In this document: piece by piece, positions 24,471 to 35,486 of the stretch
Layout: the number at the start of each line of letters is the position of its first letter
How positions within the stretch are numbered: the first letter of the stretch is position 1
Assembly (NCBI RefSeq): GCF_029167645.1
Contig: NZ_CP119147.1
Span: forward strand, 4,110,501 to 4,174,500
DNA length: 64,000 nucleotides
Direction: 5' to 3'
Origin: Streptomyces sp. AM 2-1-1
GTDB taxonomy: Bacteria; Actinomycetota; Actinomycetes; Streptomycetales; Streptomycetaceae
Position numbers and translations under genes: made by a program
Notes under the pieces: model-generated
The model's database searches: none
What the model was told of the DNA's origin: nothing
The model's input: the letters and a program-made list of their open reading frames with translations, nothing else

Positions 24471-26195
24471 ATGCTTTGGCATGCTATCTCGCCGGCGTCG
24501 GACGCTGGTGGGCGTTCGAGGTCGTTGGTGGGTTCGCGTCGGATGAACAGTGACGCGAAGATCATTGTGTTGTACATGGAGGGGCTTCCGGAGGCTGAGC
24601 GTCTGGGGTGGTTGAAGCCGTTGTGGGATTACGCGCGGGCGGCGGGTATCGAGCCTGGTCCGTACAAGAAGGCCAAGCGGTTTCTGATGCGTGAGGGGTA
24701 TCTCCACGCGTGGAGGTATGCGTATGCGGGGGGTCGGTGGGCGACGGCGCAGATCTTGTCGAACGGGCCGTCGACGCGGCAGGAGGCGGTGGCGTTCTGG
24801 GATGCGCGGGAGCAGCGGGCGGGGTGGCGGGGTGAGGTGCCGGAGGAGGGTCCGGGTGAGGGCCTGGGCTTTGCTTCGGTGCGGGCCCGGGTGTGGGGAC
24901 GGGGTGGGTCGGAGGGTGGATCGTCGCAGGTGGGACCGAGTGATGTGGTTCCGGCGGTCGGTGGTCCGGGTCGTTGGACGGGCGGCGGTTACCCACCTGA
25001 CGGACAACTGATGGCGAGCACGACCCACCTACCTACCTGCGGGCGGGCGGAGTCGAAAGCTGAACGATTTCCGGGCGGACGCCAGTTCGGGCCGGGGCCG
25101 TTGCGGGCGGACGAGTGGGACCGTGGTTTCTGGTCGGAGCCGCCGGAGTGGATGGCCGACCAGGACCCGGCAGGCACCCCGGAGCAGGTGCGGCGCGGGG
25201 CGTCGGCGGAGCCGGTGGGGATCCCGTGGCCGAGGACCGCTCCGGGCCCTGAGCCCCTGCCCGTAGCGGCTTCCATGCAGGAGCCCGTGCCCGATCCGCT
25301 CGTGGTCGCGGCTGTTGTTCATGAACCCGAATGCGTCCCGGCGCCCGAACGCGTTCCCGTGCCCGTTCCCGTAGTTGCTCCCACGCCCACGCCCACGTCT
25401 GCTCCTGCTCCCGTGGCTGTCGTGTCCGGTGGGGAGGTGGAGGAGACCGTGAGGGAGCAGGAGGCGCGGGGGAAGGGGTGGACGAAGGAGATGGTCGCGG
25501 CGGAGAGGGTGTTGTTGTCGCTGGGGAGCGTGTCGCGGAAGTTGCGTATGGGGGAGTACGAGGTGCGCAGGCTGGTGGACAGGGGTGCGGAGTGGTTGCG
25601 GCGCGGTATGACGGCGTCGGAGATGCAGTACGTGCTGAGTGCGTCGTTGCCGGATGTCGTGCGGTCGGCGCCGGGGTTCGTCGCGAACCGGCTGATCACG
25701 AAGATGCCGCCGGAGCCGGGTTTCCGGCGTGAAGCGACCGTGGGTGTGGTGGCGCCGGGGGCGTCGTGTCCCCAGGGTGTGGACGGGGTCGGGGAGCGGG
25801 TGGATGATCCGGTGCCGGTGGTGGTTCCGCTGGTGCTGTGTGAGGGGCCGGGCAACGATCACATGTTCCGGGCGTACGGCGGTGAGACGAAGTGCGGGCA
25901 GTGTCAGCGCGACGAGGCGTACGCGCGGTGGGCGGCCTCCAGAGCGGCCGCGGCACGGGCACGGGGCGAGGACGGGCTGACCGGCGACGGCAAGGGCGGC
26001 TGGCGCGACCACCTCGCCGAACTCGCCACCCCGGCGGACAGCAGCAAGGACCCCAGCACGGACGGCGGCACGCCCACGAGTGCAGTCACCACCAGTACAG
26101 CCCCCACCTCCAGTACAGCCACGGCCACCAGTACAGCCACGGACCAACTCGCCCGCCCCGAACCACCCCAGCGCTCCGACGCCACCCGCGACTGA
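24471..26195 (+). CDS. Putative DNA-binding protein, winged-helix N-terminus and Cys-rich tail
   Basis: 574-aa protein of unknown function. Residues about 25-110 look like a winged helix (AKIIVLYMEGLPEAERLGWL, GPYKKAKRFLMREGYLHAW, YAYAGGRWATAQIL); the middle is low-complexity Pro/Val/Gly-rich. A second folded part (about 345-440, WTKEMVAAERVLLSLGSVSRKLRMG...) precedes a zinc-ribbon-like CEGPGNDHMFRAYGG...CGQCQRDEA, then a Thr/Ser-rich tail. ATG 24471 follows AAGGAAAGG at 9 nt; ATG 24543 is the alternative. Third codon positions are G/T-rich until about 25900, then abruptly C-rich, unlike neighbours; a transferred, mosaic gene is likely. Confidence 0.6.
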   Translation: MLWHAISPASDAGGRSRSLVGSRRMNSDAKIIVLYMEGLPEAERLGWLKPLWDYARAAGIEPGPYKKAKRFLMREGYLHAWRYAYAGGRWATAQILSNGPSTRQEAVAFWDAREQRAGWRGEVPEEGPGEGLGFASVRARVWGRGGSEGGSSQVGPSDVVPAVGGPGRWTGGGYPPDGQLMASTTHLPTCGRAESKAERFPGGRQFGPGPLRADEWDRGFWSEPPEWMADQDPAGTPEQVRRGASAEPVGIPWPRTAPGPEPLPVAASMQEPVPDPLVVAAVVHEPECVPAPERVPVPVPVVAPTPTPTSAPAPVAVVSGGEVEETVREQEARGKGWTKEMVAAERVLLSLGSVSRKLRMGEYEVRRLVDRGAEWLRRGMTASEMQYVLSASLPDVVRSAPGFVANRLITKMPPEPGFRREATVGVVAPGASCPQGVDGVGERVDDPVPVVVPLVLCEGPGNDHMFRAYGGETKCGQCQRDEAYARWAASRAAAARARGEDGLTGDGKGGWRDHLAELATPADSSKDPSTDGGTPTSAVTTSTAPTSSTATATSTATDQLARPEPPQRSDATRD

Positions 26196-26529
26196 GGCGT
26201 TCCGCAGCGCGGGGGCGGCTCGGCGGAGGGCGTGCGAGGTGAGCGCGTGCGCCCAACTGCGTCGCGTGCGCCGGTCGGACGGTGTCACCCGTCCGAGTGG
26301 GAAGAACGAAAATTCCGCGCAGGCCTTCGAATTACCTATCGGACAACGCCGTTTGCGACGTGTTCTTTCGTACGGCATTTCGCACGTCAACGCCTCCGCG
26401 TTCGATAGCAGCATGGGTGGCAGCGTGTGGCGTTTCGCCCATCGAGAGTGATGTGCGAGGAGAATGACTCGGGCGGTTCGATGCAGAGGCGACCTGACCC
26501 TCTCCCGCGTTTCTGCCTAAGGAGGACCG
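26196..26529. other. Gene-free region before the TetR gene
   Basis: 334 bp, locally AT-richer (about 26290-26420), no supported ORF. AAGGAGG at 26519-26525 is the ribosome-binding site of the downstream regulator. I see no named operator. Confidence 0.6.
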
Positions 26530-27171
26530 GTGACGGACAGCTGGGGGACTCTGGGGACCGAGTCCGTGGACAGGATTCGCACACGGGAGCGCGCTCAACT
26601 CCTCGACGCGGCACGCTCGATGTTCGGCACGTACGGCTACAAGCAGACGACCGACGAGGAAGTCTGCGCACGGGCCGGTGTTCCGGTGTCGATGCTGTAC
26701 GAGGAGTACGGCTCGCTGGAAGGCCTGTTGATCGCCCTGCACGACTGGGTGACGACCAAGGGCCTGCGCGCCGCCGAGAACGCCATGATGGCCGAGGGCA
26801 TGGACGAGTGCTCCATGGCCGAGCGCACCCGTGTCCTCTTCGACGCGTACGTGAAGGCGGTGACGGAGGACCCCCGCGAGGCCCGGGTGACCTTCGTCGA
26901 GGTGCTGGGCGTGAGCCGTACGGTGGACGCGCACTGCAAGCGGTGGCGTGACGTGTGGGCACACTGGCTGACCGGTGAGACCCAGCGCGCGGTGGCGCGG
27001 GGCGAGGCGGAGGAGGGCGACCACAAGGCGGACGTCCTCGTCATGGTCGGTACGGTCCACGAGCTCATGGCCCACCACACCCGGCGGTCCCGGCGGGCCC
27101 GGCCGGAGGACGTCTCGCGCGAGCTGTGGGAGTTGGCCCTGTCGATGCTGGGGACGCAGCGGACGGGCTGA
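26530..27171 (+). CDS. TetR-family transcriptional regulator
   Basis: 213-aa regulator. HTH at about 22-65 (RAQLLDAARSMFGTYGYKQTT, CARAGVPVSMLYEEYGSLEGL). The C-terminal domain is alpha-helical with Met/His-rich segments (AMMAEGMDECSMAE; VHELMAHHTRR). The GTG start has a strong AAGGAGG 5 nt upstream. No divergent partner is adjacent, so its target is not evident; similar orphan TetR proteins in Streptomyces control morphogenesis or efflux. Confidence 0.88.
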   Translation: MTDSWGTLGTESVDRIRTRERAQLLDAARSMFGTYGYKQTTDEEVCARAGVPVSMLYEEYGSLEGLLIALHDWVTTKGLRAAENAMMAEGMDECSMAERTRVLFDAYVKAVTEDPREARVTFVEVLGVSRTVDAHCKRWRDVWAHWLTGETQRAVARGEAEEGDHKADVLVMVGTVHELMAHHTRRSRRARPEDVSRELWELALSMLGTQRTG

Positions 27172-27282
27172 ACCGCCCGTGCGGCGGCTCCCGCCCGCGG
27201 CCGGCCGGGACAGGGGTGGCGCCCTCTGCCCCGGCCGGTCGCGTACGGTCGTGCGCCCCCGCGGTCCCGCTGCCCGTCAGGG

Positions 27283-28101
27283 TCAGCGGACGTCGACGTA
27301 GTCGCCGGTGGCCGTGGCGGTGCCCGTGGTGGGGGTGCCGCCGAAGGTCCAGCGCCAATAGCCGTCCACCGAGGCGGTCACGGTGGTCTTCAGGGCGCCG
27401 GTCGAGCCGGCCGTGACCGTCTTCACCGTGGAGTAGGTCGAGCCGGTCGCCTTGCGGAACTGCAACGACACGGCCTGGCCGCCGTATCCGGCGTACGCGT
27501 GGGTCGCCCAGTCGGCGCGGGTCAGCGCGCCGGTGACCGTGAGGGTCTTGCCCTTGACGACCGGCTCGGGGCCCGCGTTCGCGGTGAGGTTCGCCCAGCG
27601 GCGTACGGGGGCGGAGCCCGACGCGGTCTTGTACTCGTGCGCGAGGATCGACCCACCGGCGCTGATGAGTTCGCCGTAGAAGCCCACCTTCCAGGTACCC
27701 GCGTCAGCCGCGGAGTTGAGCTTGGAGGGCGGGATCCAGAGGAAGCCCTTGCAGTCGGTGACGCGGCTGCTCACCTTGTAACAGGTGTAAGAGCCTGTGT
27801 AGAGAACGTCCCGGGCCGCGACGCCCTTCGCCGGGGTGGAGCCGTGGTAGAGAAACGGTTCAGCGGTGAACCGGGAGGTGTTGTCCACCGAGTAGCCGGC
27901 GGGCAGCGTGACGCGGAAGTCGATCGACGGCTCCTTGGCGTCGGTGGTGCCCACCACGATCGGCTTGCCCCCGTTGACCACGACGTTGGTCACCGAGATG
28001 CCGGTGGACGCCGCCCGGGCCGCCGGAGCGGTGGAGAGCGCGGTCAGGGCGAGTGCGCCGGCGAGCGCCACGACCGTGCCGGACCTGCGGATTGCTTTCA
28101 A
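27283..28101 (-). CDS. Secreted protein, beta-sandwich, TTG start
   Basis: 272-aa exported protein. TTG 28101 gives a normal signal peptide (KAIRRSGTVVALAGALALTAL, cleavage after ARA at about 30) and is preceded by AGAGG; no ATG or GTG fits. The mature part has two Ig-like beta domains: about 32-170 with two Cys (YTCYKV, TDCKGF) and about 180-272 (KGKTLTVTGALTRADWATHAY, VSLQFRKA, VDGYWRWTFGGTPTTGTATA), the latter resembling bacterial fibronectin/Ig-like repeats. The function is unknown; an extracellular binding role is likely. Confidence 0.78.
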   Translation of the reverse strand: MKAIRRSGTVVALAGALALTALSTAPAARAASTGISVTNVVVNGGKPIVVGTTDAKEPSIDFRVTLPAGYSVDNTSRFTAEPFLYHGSTPAKGVAARDVLYTGSYTCYKVSSRVTDCKGFLWIPPSKLNSAADAGTWKVGFYGELISAGGSILAHEYKTASGSAPVRRWANLTANAGPEPVVKGKTLTVTGALTRADWATHAYAGYGGQAVSLQFRKATGSTYSTVKTVTAGSTGALKTTVTASVDGYWRWTFGGTPTTGTATATGDYVDVR

Positions 28102-28154
28102 GGAACACCTCTTCGTCCCGTGCCGGAGCGTGCGACGACGTCCGGGGTGCGAGT

Positions 28155-28187
28155 CCCGCCTGCCGGGTCATGTCACCGGCAGGCGGG
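28155..28187 (-). terminator. Stem-loop terminator after the SGNH hydrolase gene
   Basis: Perfect 12-bp stem CCCGCCTGCCGG / CCGGCAGGCGGG with a 9-nt loop, 71 bp beyond the stop of the minus-strand hydrolase gene and before the next gene. Confidence 0.75.
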
Positions 28188-28257
28188 GGGCCGCAGATTA
28201 TCAGTGGCATGCGCATGTTCTGCGGGCGGGGTGAAGAACCTGTGCGCCGACCCGCCG

Positions 28258-29061
28258 TCAGAGGGCGCGCTCGGGCTCCGGGTCGGGTGCGGGCACGGGG
28301 TCGGGCGCGGGGGCGTACCGGCCGCCGAGCGACCACGCCTGGTGCATCGCGTCCGCGAAGGCGGCGGCCAGCTTGTGTTCGCCGCTGGGGCCCGGGTGCG
28401 TGCCGTCGTAGGTGTCCGCGTGGATGTCGTAACCGGTGGGGTGCGAGGCGAGCAGGACGGGGGAGCCGGGCACGGAGAGGTCCGCGACGGCCTTGGCGAG
28501 CAGCGTGTTGAAGAGCGCGCACGCGGCGGCGAAGGGCGCGTCGGACTCGGCCCGGACGTTCGGGATGACCGGCAGCAGGACGGCCCTGATGCCCGGGTTC
28601 GCGGCACGGGCGGCGGTGATGAACGCCCGCGCGTTGGCGGCGGTCTGCTCGCTGTCGGTGTAGAAGCCGAGGTCGATCAGGCCGAGCGAGACGAGCAGGA
28701 CGTCCGCGCGGGAGGCGGTCACCGCCTCCCCGATCACCGGCGCCATGTGCAGCCACCCCTCGCCCCAGCCGGCCAGGTGGCGGCGGGCCGGTGCGGGAAA
28801 GGAGGGATCGGCGTACGCGGTCGAGACGGGGGCGTCCGCCTCGGCGTCGTAGAGGCCGGTGCGCGGGCCGACGATGGCGTACGCGCCCTCACCCAGGGTC
28901 GCTTCGAGGTGCTGCCACATCCGGTGGCGCCAGGTGAAGTCACCCGTCCGCCCGACGGTCATCGAGTCGCCGACGAAGAGGAAGCGCACCGCGTCCGCGC
29001 GGGCGGGCGTGCCCCCACCGCCGCGGGGCGTGGAGTCGGCGGCGGCAGACAGGGAACGCAT
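28258..29061 (-). CDS. SGNH/GDSL-type hydrolase
   Basis: 267-aa predicted hydrolase. Block I is FLFVGDSMTVG (nucleophile Ser about 33), then LLVSLGLIDLGF in the block III position where Asn is replaced by Ile-Asp, and the catalytic Asp-x-x-His in DGTHPGPSGEHKLA. No clear signal peptide is present, and the C-terminus is Pro-rich. Similar enzymes deacylate cell-wall or secondary-metabolite esters. ATG 29061 is used; a GATGAT box lies 6 nt upstream, hinting at a leaderless message. It is divergent from the beta-propeller gene. Confidence 0.85.
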   Translation of the reverse strand: MRSLSAAADSTPRGGGGTPARADAVRFLFVGDSMTVGRTGDFTWRHRMWQHLEATLGEGAYAIVGPRTGLYDAEADAPVSTAYADPSFPAPARRHLAGWGEGWLHMAPVIGEAVTASRADVLLVSLGLIDLGFYTDSEQTAANARAFITAARAANPGIRAVLLPVIPNVRAESDAPFAAACALFNTLLAKAVADLSVPGSPVLLASHPTGYDIHADTYDGTHPGPSGEHKLAAAFADAMHQAWSLGGRYAPAPDPVPAPDPEPERAL

Positions 29062-29119
29062 GGCGCCATCATCCCCGATCCCGCGATACGGCCGCACCGT
29101 GATGATGGACACTTGCGCC

Positions 29120-30172
29120 ATGCGTGTCTCTCTCACCGCCCTCGGCGCCACCGCCCTGCTGCTGTTCGCGGGGACCGCCCCGGTCCGTGCGGACGACGGC
29201 GACGGCGCCGACCGGAGCTTCACCATCGAGGACCCGCGCATCACCGAGTCCAGCGGGCTCGCCGCGAGCCACCTCCACCCGGGCGTCTACTGGACCCACA
29301 ACGACAGTGAGGACGGCCCCTACCTCTATGCCGTCGACTCCCGCACCGGCAGGACCGTCGCCACCGTCACCATGACCGGTGTGGGCGAGCCCCGCGACGT
29401 GGAGGCGATCTCGCTGGGCCCGGACGGGAACCTCTACGTCGGTGACATCGGTGACAACCTCGACGGCACCTGGGACCACGTCTGGATCTACCGCCTCCCG
29501 GAACCGAAGGTCCTGAAGGACGTCACGGTGCGCGCCACCCAGTTCGACGTGGTCTACGCCGACGGGGCCCGGGACGCCGAGGCGCTGATGGTCCATCCGA
29601 AGACCGGCCGGGTCTGGATCGCCTCCAAGAATCAGGACGGCGGCGGCCTCTACGAGGGCCCCGCCCACCTCTCCACCAGCGGGAAGAACGTCTTCCGGCG
29701 CGTCGGTGAGGTGCCGTGGGTGACGGACGGCGCGTTCTCCCCCGACGGGACCCGGCTGGTGCTGCGCGGCTACCTCGGCGCCGACGCCTACACCTTCGAC
29801 GACGGGAGGCTCGGCGACGCGGGCGGGGTGGGCGCCCCGTTCATGAGGCAGGCCGAGTCGGTCACGTACACGGCGGACGGCACGGCGCTGATGTTCGGCA
29901 CGGAGGGGGAGCGGAGCCGGGTCCAGCGGCTGGAGGTGAAGGGCACCGACGCCGCGCAGTCCACGCCCGGTCCGAGGGCGTCGAGCGGGTCCGGATCCTC
30001 GGGGGGCGGCGGTTCGTCGTCCGCGGGGGAGAGCGGCGCGAGGGACCCCGAAAACGGCTCCGGGGCCGACGGGGAGACGGCCGGCAAGGGCGGTACGGTG
30101 CTGGTCGGCCTCCTCCTGGCCGGCGCGGTGTGGCTGGCGGTCCGTACGAAGCGGCGGCGCAACGGCGGCTGA
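29120..30172 (+). CDS. Secreted beta-propeller protein with C-terminal TM anchor
   Basis: 350-aa extracytoplasmic protein. Signal peptide (MRVSLTALGATALLLFAGTAPVRA) then a propeller-like domain (about 30-280) with repeating blades such as PYLYAVDSRTGRTVATVTM, RDVEAISLGPDGNLYVGDIGDN and GAFSPDGTRLVLRGY. A Gly/Ser-rich linker (about 285-325) leads to a TM helix (TVLVGLLLAGAVWLAV) and a basic tail, so it is held at the membrane. ATG 29120. Such proteins may be sugar- or esterase-type lactonase-like, but no active site is identifiable. Confidence 0.82.
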   Translation: MRVSLTALGATALLLFAGTAPVRADDGDGADRSFTIEDPRITESSGLAASHLHPGVYWTHNDSEDGPYLYAVDSRTGRTVATVTMTGVGEPRDVEAISLGPDGNLYVGDIGDNLDGTWDHVWIYRLPEPKVLKDVTVRATQFDVVYADGARDAEALMVHPKTGRVWIASKNQDGGGLYEGPAHLSTSGKNVFRRVGEVPWVTDGAFSPDGTRLVLRGYLGADAYTFDDGRLGDAGGVGAPFMRQAESVTYTADGTALMFGTEGERSRVQRLEVKGTDAAQSTPGPRASSGSGSSGGGGSSSAGESGARDPENGSGADGETAGKGGTVLVGLLLAGAVWLAVRTKRRRNGG

Positions 30173-30327
30173 CGGAGTGCGAGCCCGGATGTCCCGGTTC
30201 GGTTTCGGATTCCGGTGCGTGGGCGTTCTGGGGGAAAAGGCGCACAGCGTTGTCACAGCCATGCCATACGATGCGCTCACCTGTTCGCGACACTTCTTCG
30301 CGACTCTTCCGCCTGAGGATCCCTTTC

Positions 30328-31212
30328 ATGCCTTTCGGTTCCAAGACCCCTTATCTGCGCGGTATATCCGTTGCCGTCGTTCTCCTTTCCGTGGGTGCGT
30401 CCGGTTGTTCGGTCGCAGAAAGCGCCAAGGACGGCATTAAGAAGGCCGCCCGGACCGAGTCGGTCTTCTCGCTCGACGTCGGCGAGTGCTACAACCCGAA
30501 CTCGAAGCCGGTCGCCGAGGGCGAGACGGGCGAGGAGTTCTCGATCGAGGTCGTGCCGTGCACCGAGGCCCACGACGGCCAGGTCTACGGCGAGTTCAAG
30601 ATCGACGACGGTGCCTACCCCGGTGACGACGCGATCGTCACCGCCGCCGACACCCGCTGTGTGGCGGAGGAGCAGAAGTTCGCGCCCGACACCTGGGCGA
30701 TCCCCGCCGGCGTCTCGGGCTCGTACTACCAGCCCACCAAGGAGTCCTGGGCCACCGGTGACCGGCTGGTGACCTGCACCTACACCAAGGACTCCGGCAA
30801 GATCACCGGCACGCTGAAGAGCAAGACCATGAACGCCGACCAGCTCGCCTACCTCAAGGGCTCCAGCGCCCTCTACGAGGCGCTCTGGTCCACCCAGCCC
30901 GAGGCCGACGCGGTCGAGGACGACCTCGCCGGCTACAAGGCGCAGGCCGCCGCCGTCAACGCGGCGCTGGACGCCCACCTCTCGGCGCTCCAGGGCATCG
31001 AGCAGCCGGCGACCGCCAAGCTGCGCGAGCAGCTCGACACGGCGAACAAGGCGTGGAAGAAGGCCGCCGACGCCGCCGACGTCGACGCCTTCTACCTCGC
31101 CTACGACACCGCCTTCACGGGCATCGACCCGAGCGACTCCGTCGCCGCCCGCAAGGAGCTGGGGCTGTCCACCACCGTCCCGGCCGACGAAGCAGAGGTC
31201 TGGGCCGGCTGA
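30328..31212 (+). CDS. Lipoprotein with septum-formation domain
   Basis: 294-aa lipoprotein. Signal peptide with lipobox GASGC (Cys about 27). The mature part carries a septum-formation-type domain (PF13845-like): VFSLDVGECYNPN, EVVPCTEAHDGQVYGEFKIDDGAYPG and CVAEEQKFAPDTW, four Cys in all. The C-terminal part (about 190-294) is a helical bundle (AVNAALDAHLSALQGIEQP, KLREQLDTANKAWKKAADAAD). Homologues are surface lipoproteins of actinobacteria linked to division or wall synthesis, mainly by name. ATG 30328 is used. Confidence 0.82.
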   Translation: MPFGSKTPYLRGISVAVVLLSVGASGCSVAESAKDGIKKAARTESVFSLDVGECYNPNSKPVAEGETGEEFSIEVVPCTEAHDGQVYGEFKIDDGAYPGDDAIVTAADTRCVAEEQKFAPDTWAIPAGVSGSYYQPTKESWATGDRLVTCTYTKDSGKITGTLKSKTMNADQLAYLKGSSALYEALWSTQPEADAVEDDLAGYKAQAAAVNAALDAHLSALQGIEQPATAKLREQLDTANKAWKKAADAADVDAFYLAYDTAFTGIDPSDSVAARKELGLSTTVPADEAEVWAG

Positions 31213-31257
31213 CGAGCCGTCTCCGGCAGCCGCCGGAGCCCGCACCGACAGGCAGCG

Positions 31258-31299
31258 GACGGGGCGTCCGGCGGGTTCTCACCCGCCGGACGCCCCGTC
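31258..31299 (+). terminator. Strong stem-loop terminator
   Basis: Perfect 19-bp inverted repeat, left arm 31258-31276 (GACGGGGCGTCCGGCGGGT) and right arm 31281-31299, with a TCTC tetraloop, 46 bp after the lipoprotein stop codon. Confidence 0.92.
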
Positions 31300-31371
31300 G
31301 GCCGTCCTCCCCGCCGGGCGGAGCCGGGGCCCCACCGCACCGCGCCGTCCGTGGCCCTACGCTCTCCTCCC

Positions 31372-32712
31372 ATGCCGCACACCTCAGCGCTCCTCGTCAT
31401 CGACATGCAGAACCAACCGGTGGCCCTCGCCCACCGTGCCGCCGAGACCGTCGCCGTGATCGCCGGACTGCGCCGACGGGCGCTGGCGGCACAGGCGTTG
31501 ATCGTCACCGTGCAGGACGGCGGTGACGGCTTCGACGTCGGCTCCCACGGCTGGCAGGTGGTGCCCGAACTCGCCCCCGGCCCGGCGGAGACGGTCCTGC
31601 GCAAGACCTCCCCGGACAGCTTCCTCGGCACCGGCCTCGACGAGCTGCTGACCGCGCACGGGATCACCGAGGTGGTCGTGACCGGGTTCGCCACCGAGAT
31701 CTGCGTGGACACCACCGCGCGCGCCGCGCTGAGCCACGGATACGACCTGGTGCTGGTGGCGGACGGGCACACCACCTCCGTACGGGGCGCGGACGACACG
31801 GAGTACGCCGATCCGGACCGGGCGATCACCCACCACAACGAGATCTTCCGCCACCTCGGCTACCCGGGGCGCTCCCTCCGCGTACAGGACGCCGCGGAAG
31901 TCGACTTCGGGCAGCCCGGACCCACCGAGCCCGGTCCCCGACCCCTGCACGCGGAAGCCGGGTCCGCGGCCGCCACCCGGGAGTCGTACGACCTGCTGGC
32001 CACCGCGTACGCGGCACGGTTCGGCGCCGAGCTGGACGCCAAGCCACTGGAACGGGCGCTGCTCGCCGGGTTCGCGGAGCTGGTACGGGAGACCGGCGGC
32101 GGCCGACCGCTCGCCGACGTGGGGTGCGGCACCGGCCGGGTCACCGGCCACCTGCACGGACTCGGCGCCGACGTGTTCGGGATCGACCTGTCACCCGGAA
32201 TGCTCGCCGTGGCGCGCGCCGCACACCCCGGCATCCGGTTCGAGGAGGGCTCGATGCTCGCCCTCGACCTGCCGGACGCGTCGCTCGGTGGGCTGCTCGC
32301 CTGGTACTCGGTCATCCACCTCACCGACGCCCTGCTCCCGGCCGCCTTCGCCGAGTTCCACCGGGTGCTGGCACCGGGGGCGCACGTACAACTCGGCTTC
32401 CAGGTCGGCGACGGGGCACGGCACTACGACGAGGCGTGGGGGCACCCGGTCGCCCTCGACTTCCACCGCCGACGGACGGAGACGATCGCCGCCCTGCTCA
32501 CCGCGGCGGGCTTCGAGGTCCGGGTACGTACGGTGCGGGAAGCCGACACCGAGGGGGAGCACCCCGAGCCGACCCCGCAGGGATTCGTCCTGGCGCGGAA
32601 GCCCGGCGCCGGTGCTGAACGCCGTCAGTCCGCCGGTCGCGCCGGTGACACCGTACGGCTGCCCGCCGCGATCAGCTCCGCCACGGGCCGTCAGGGGACG
32701 GGGCCACGGTGA
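31372..32712 (+). CDS. Isochorismatase-like hydrolase fused to a SAM methyltransferase
   Basis: 446-aa two-domain protein. Domain 1 (about 1-180) is a cysteine-hydrolase of the isochorismatase superfamily: Asp in LLVIDMQNQPV, Lys in VLRKTSPDSF and Cys in GFATEICVDTTARAA. A Pro/Gly linker (PGPTEPGPRP) leads to domain 2 (about 200-430), a class I methyltransferase with motif I LADVGCGTGRVTGHL, IDLSPGMLAVAR and VLAPGAHVQLGFQ. No stop or frameshift separates them. ATG 31372 stands 8 nt after TACGCT, so it is probably leaderless. Function unknown; a coupled hydrolysis/methylation of a small amide or ester is conceivable. The C-terminus overlaps the minus-strand Uma2 fragment. Confidence 0.85.
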   Translation: MPHTSALLVIDMQNQPVALAHRAAETVAVIAGLRRRALAAQALIVTVQDGGDGFDVGSHGWQVVPELAPGPAETVLRKTSPDSFLGTGLDELLTAHGITEVVVTGFATEICVDTTARAALSHGYDLVLVADGHTTSVRGADDTEYADPDRAITHHNEIFRHLGYPGRSLRVQDAAEVDFGQPGPTEPGPRPLHAEAGSAAATRESYDLLATAYAARFGAELDAKPLERALLAGFAELVRETGGGRPLADVGCGTGRVTGHLHGLGADVFGIDLSPGMLAVARAAHPGIRFEEGSMLALDLPDASLGGLLAWYSVIHLTDALLPAAFAEFHRVLAPGAHVQLGFQVGDGARHYDEAWGHPVALDFHRRRTETIAALLTAAGFEVRVRTVREADTEGEHPEPTPQGFVLARKPGAGAERRQSAGRAGDTVRLPAAISSATGRQGTGPR

Positions 32713-32830
32713 TGACGCCTCCGATGATCTCGACACGGTGACCCGGGAGCCGCTCCATGAGCCTGTGCGCACTGTCGAGCAGCGACTCCGGCTCCTCGTC
32801 ACCGGGGTACCCGACTGCTGCCGCAGACAT
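32672..32830 (-). pseudogene. Uma2-family nuclease N-terminal remnant
   Basis: 52-codon ORF from ATG 32830 (GGAGG 9-13 nt upstream). It reads PESLLDSAHRLMERLPGHRV then EIIGGVITVAPSPDGPW before a stop. This is the N-terminal strand-helix region of Uma2 (DUF820) restriction-endonuclease-like proteins, normally about 190 aa; the catalytic core is missing. It overlaps the end of the fusion gene. Confidence 0.7.
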
Positions 32831-32935
32831 GGTGTGCCTCCTGGGACGACTGGTGTCGAGAGCATCATCGTAGGACGAAGCGAGGCCCGGCGTCGCGGAG
32901 GACGGAGCTCACCCTCCCGAGTGACGCCGTGTACG

Positions 32936-32984
32936 GCGACGGCCCCGTACGCCCCGGGAAACCAGGGGTGTACGGGGCCGTCGC
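32936..32984 (-). terminator. Terminator after serC
   Basis: 20-bp inverted repeat with one mismatch (32936-32955 and 32965-32984, core GACGGCCCCGTAC / GTACGGGGCCGTC approx.) and a 9-nt loop, 27 bp past the serC stop codon. Confidence 0.88.
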
Positions 32985-33010
32985 GCGGGCGCGAGCCGGT
33001 GCGGTCGCTG

Positions 33011-35482
<2,472 letters not shown>

Positions 35483-35486
<4 letters not shown>

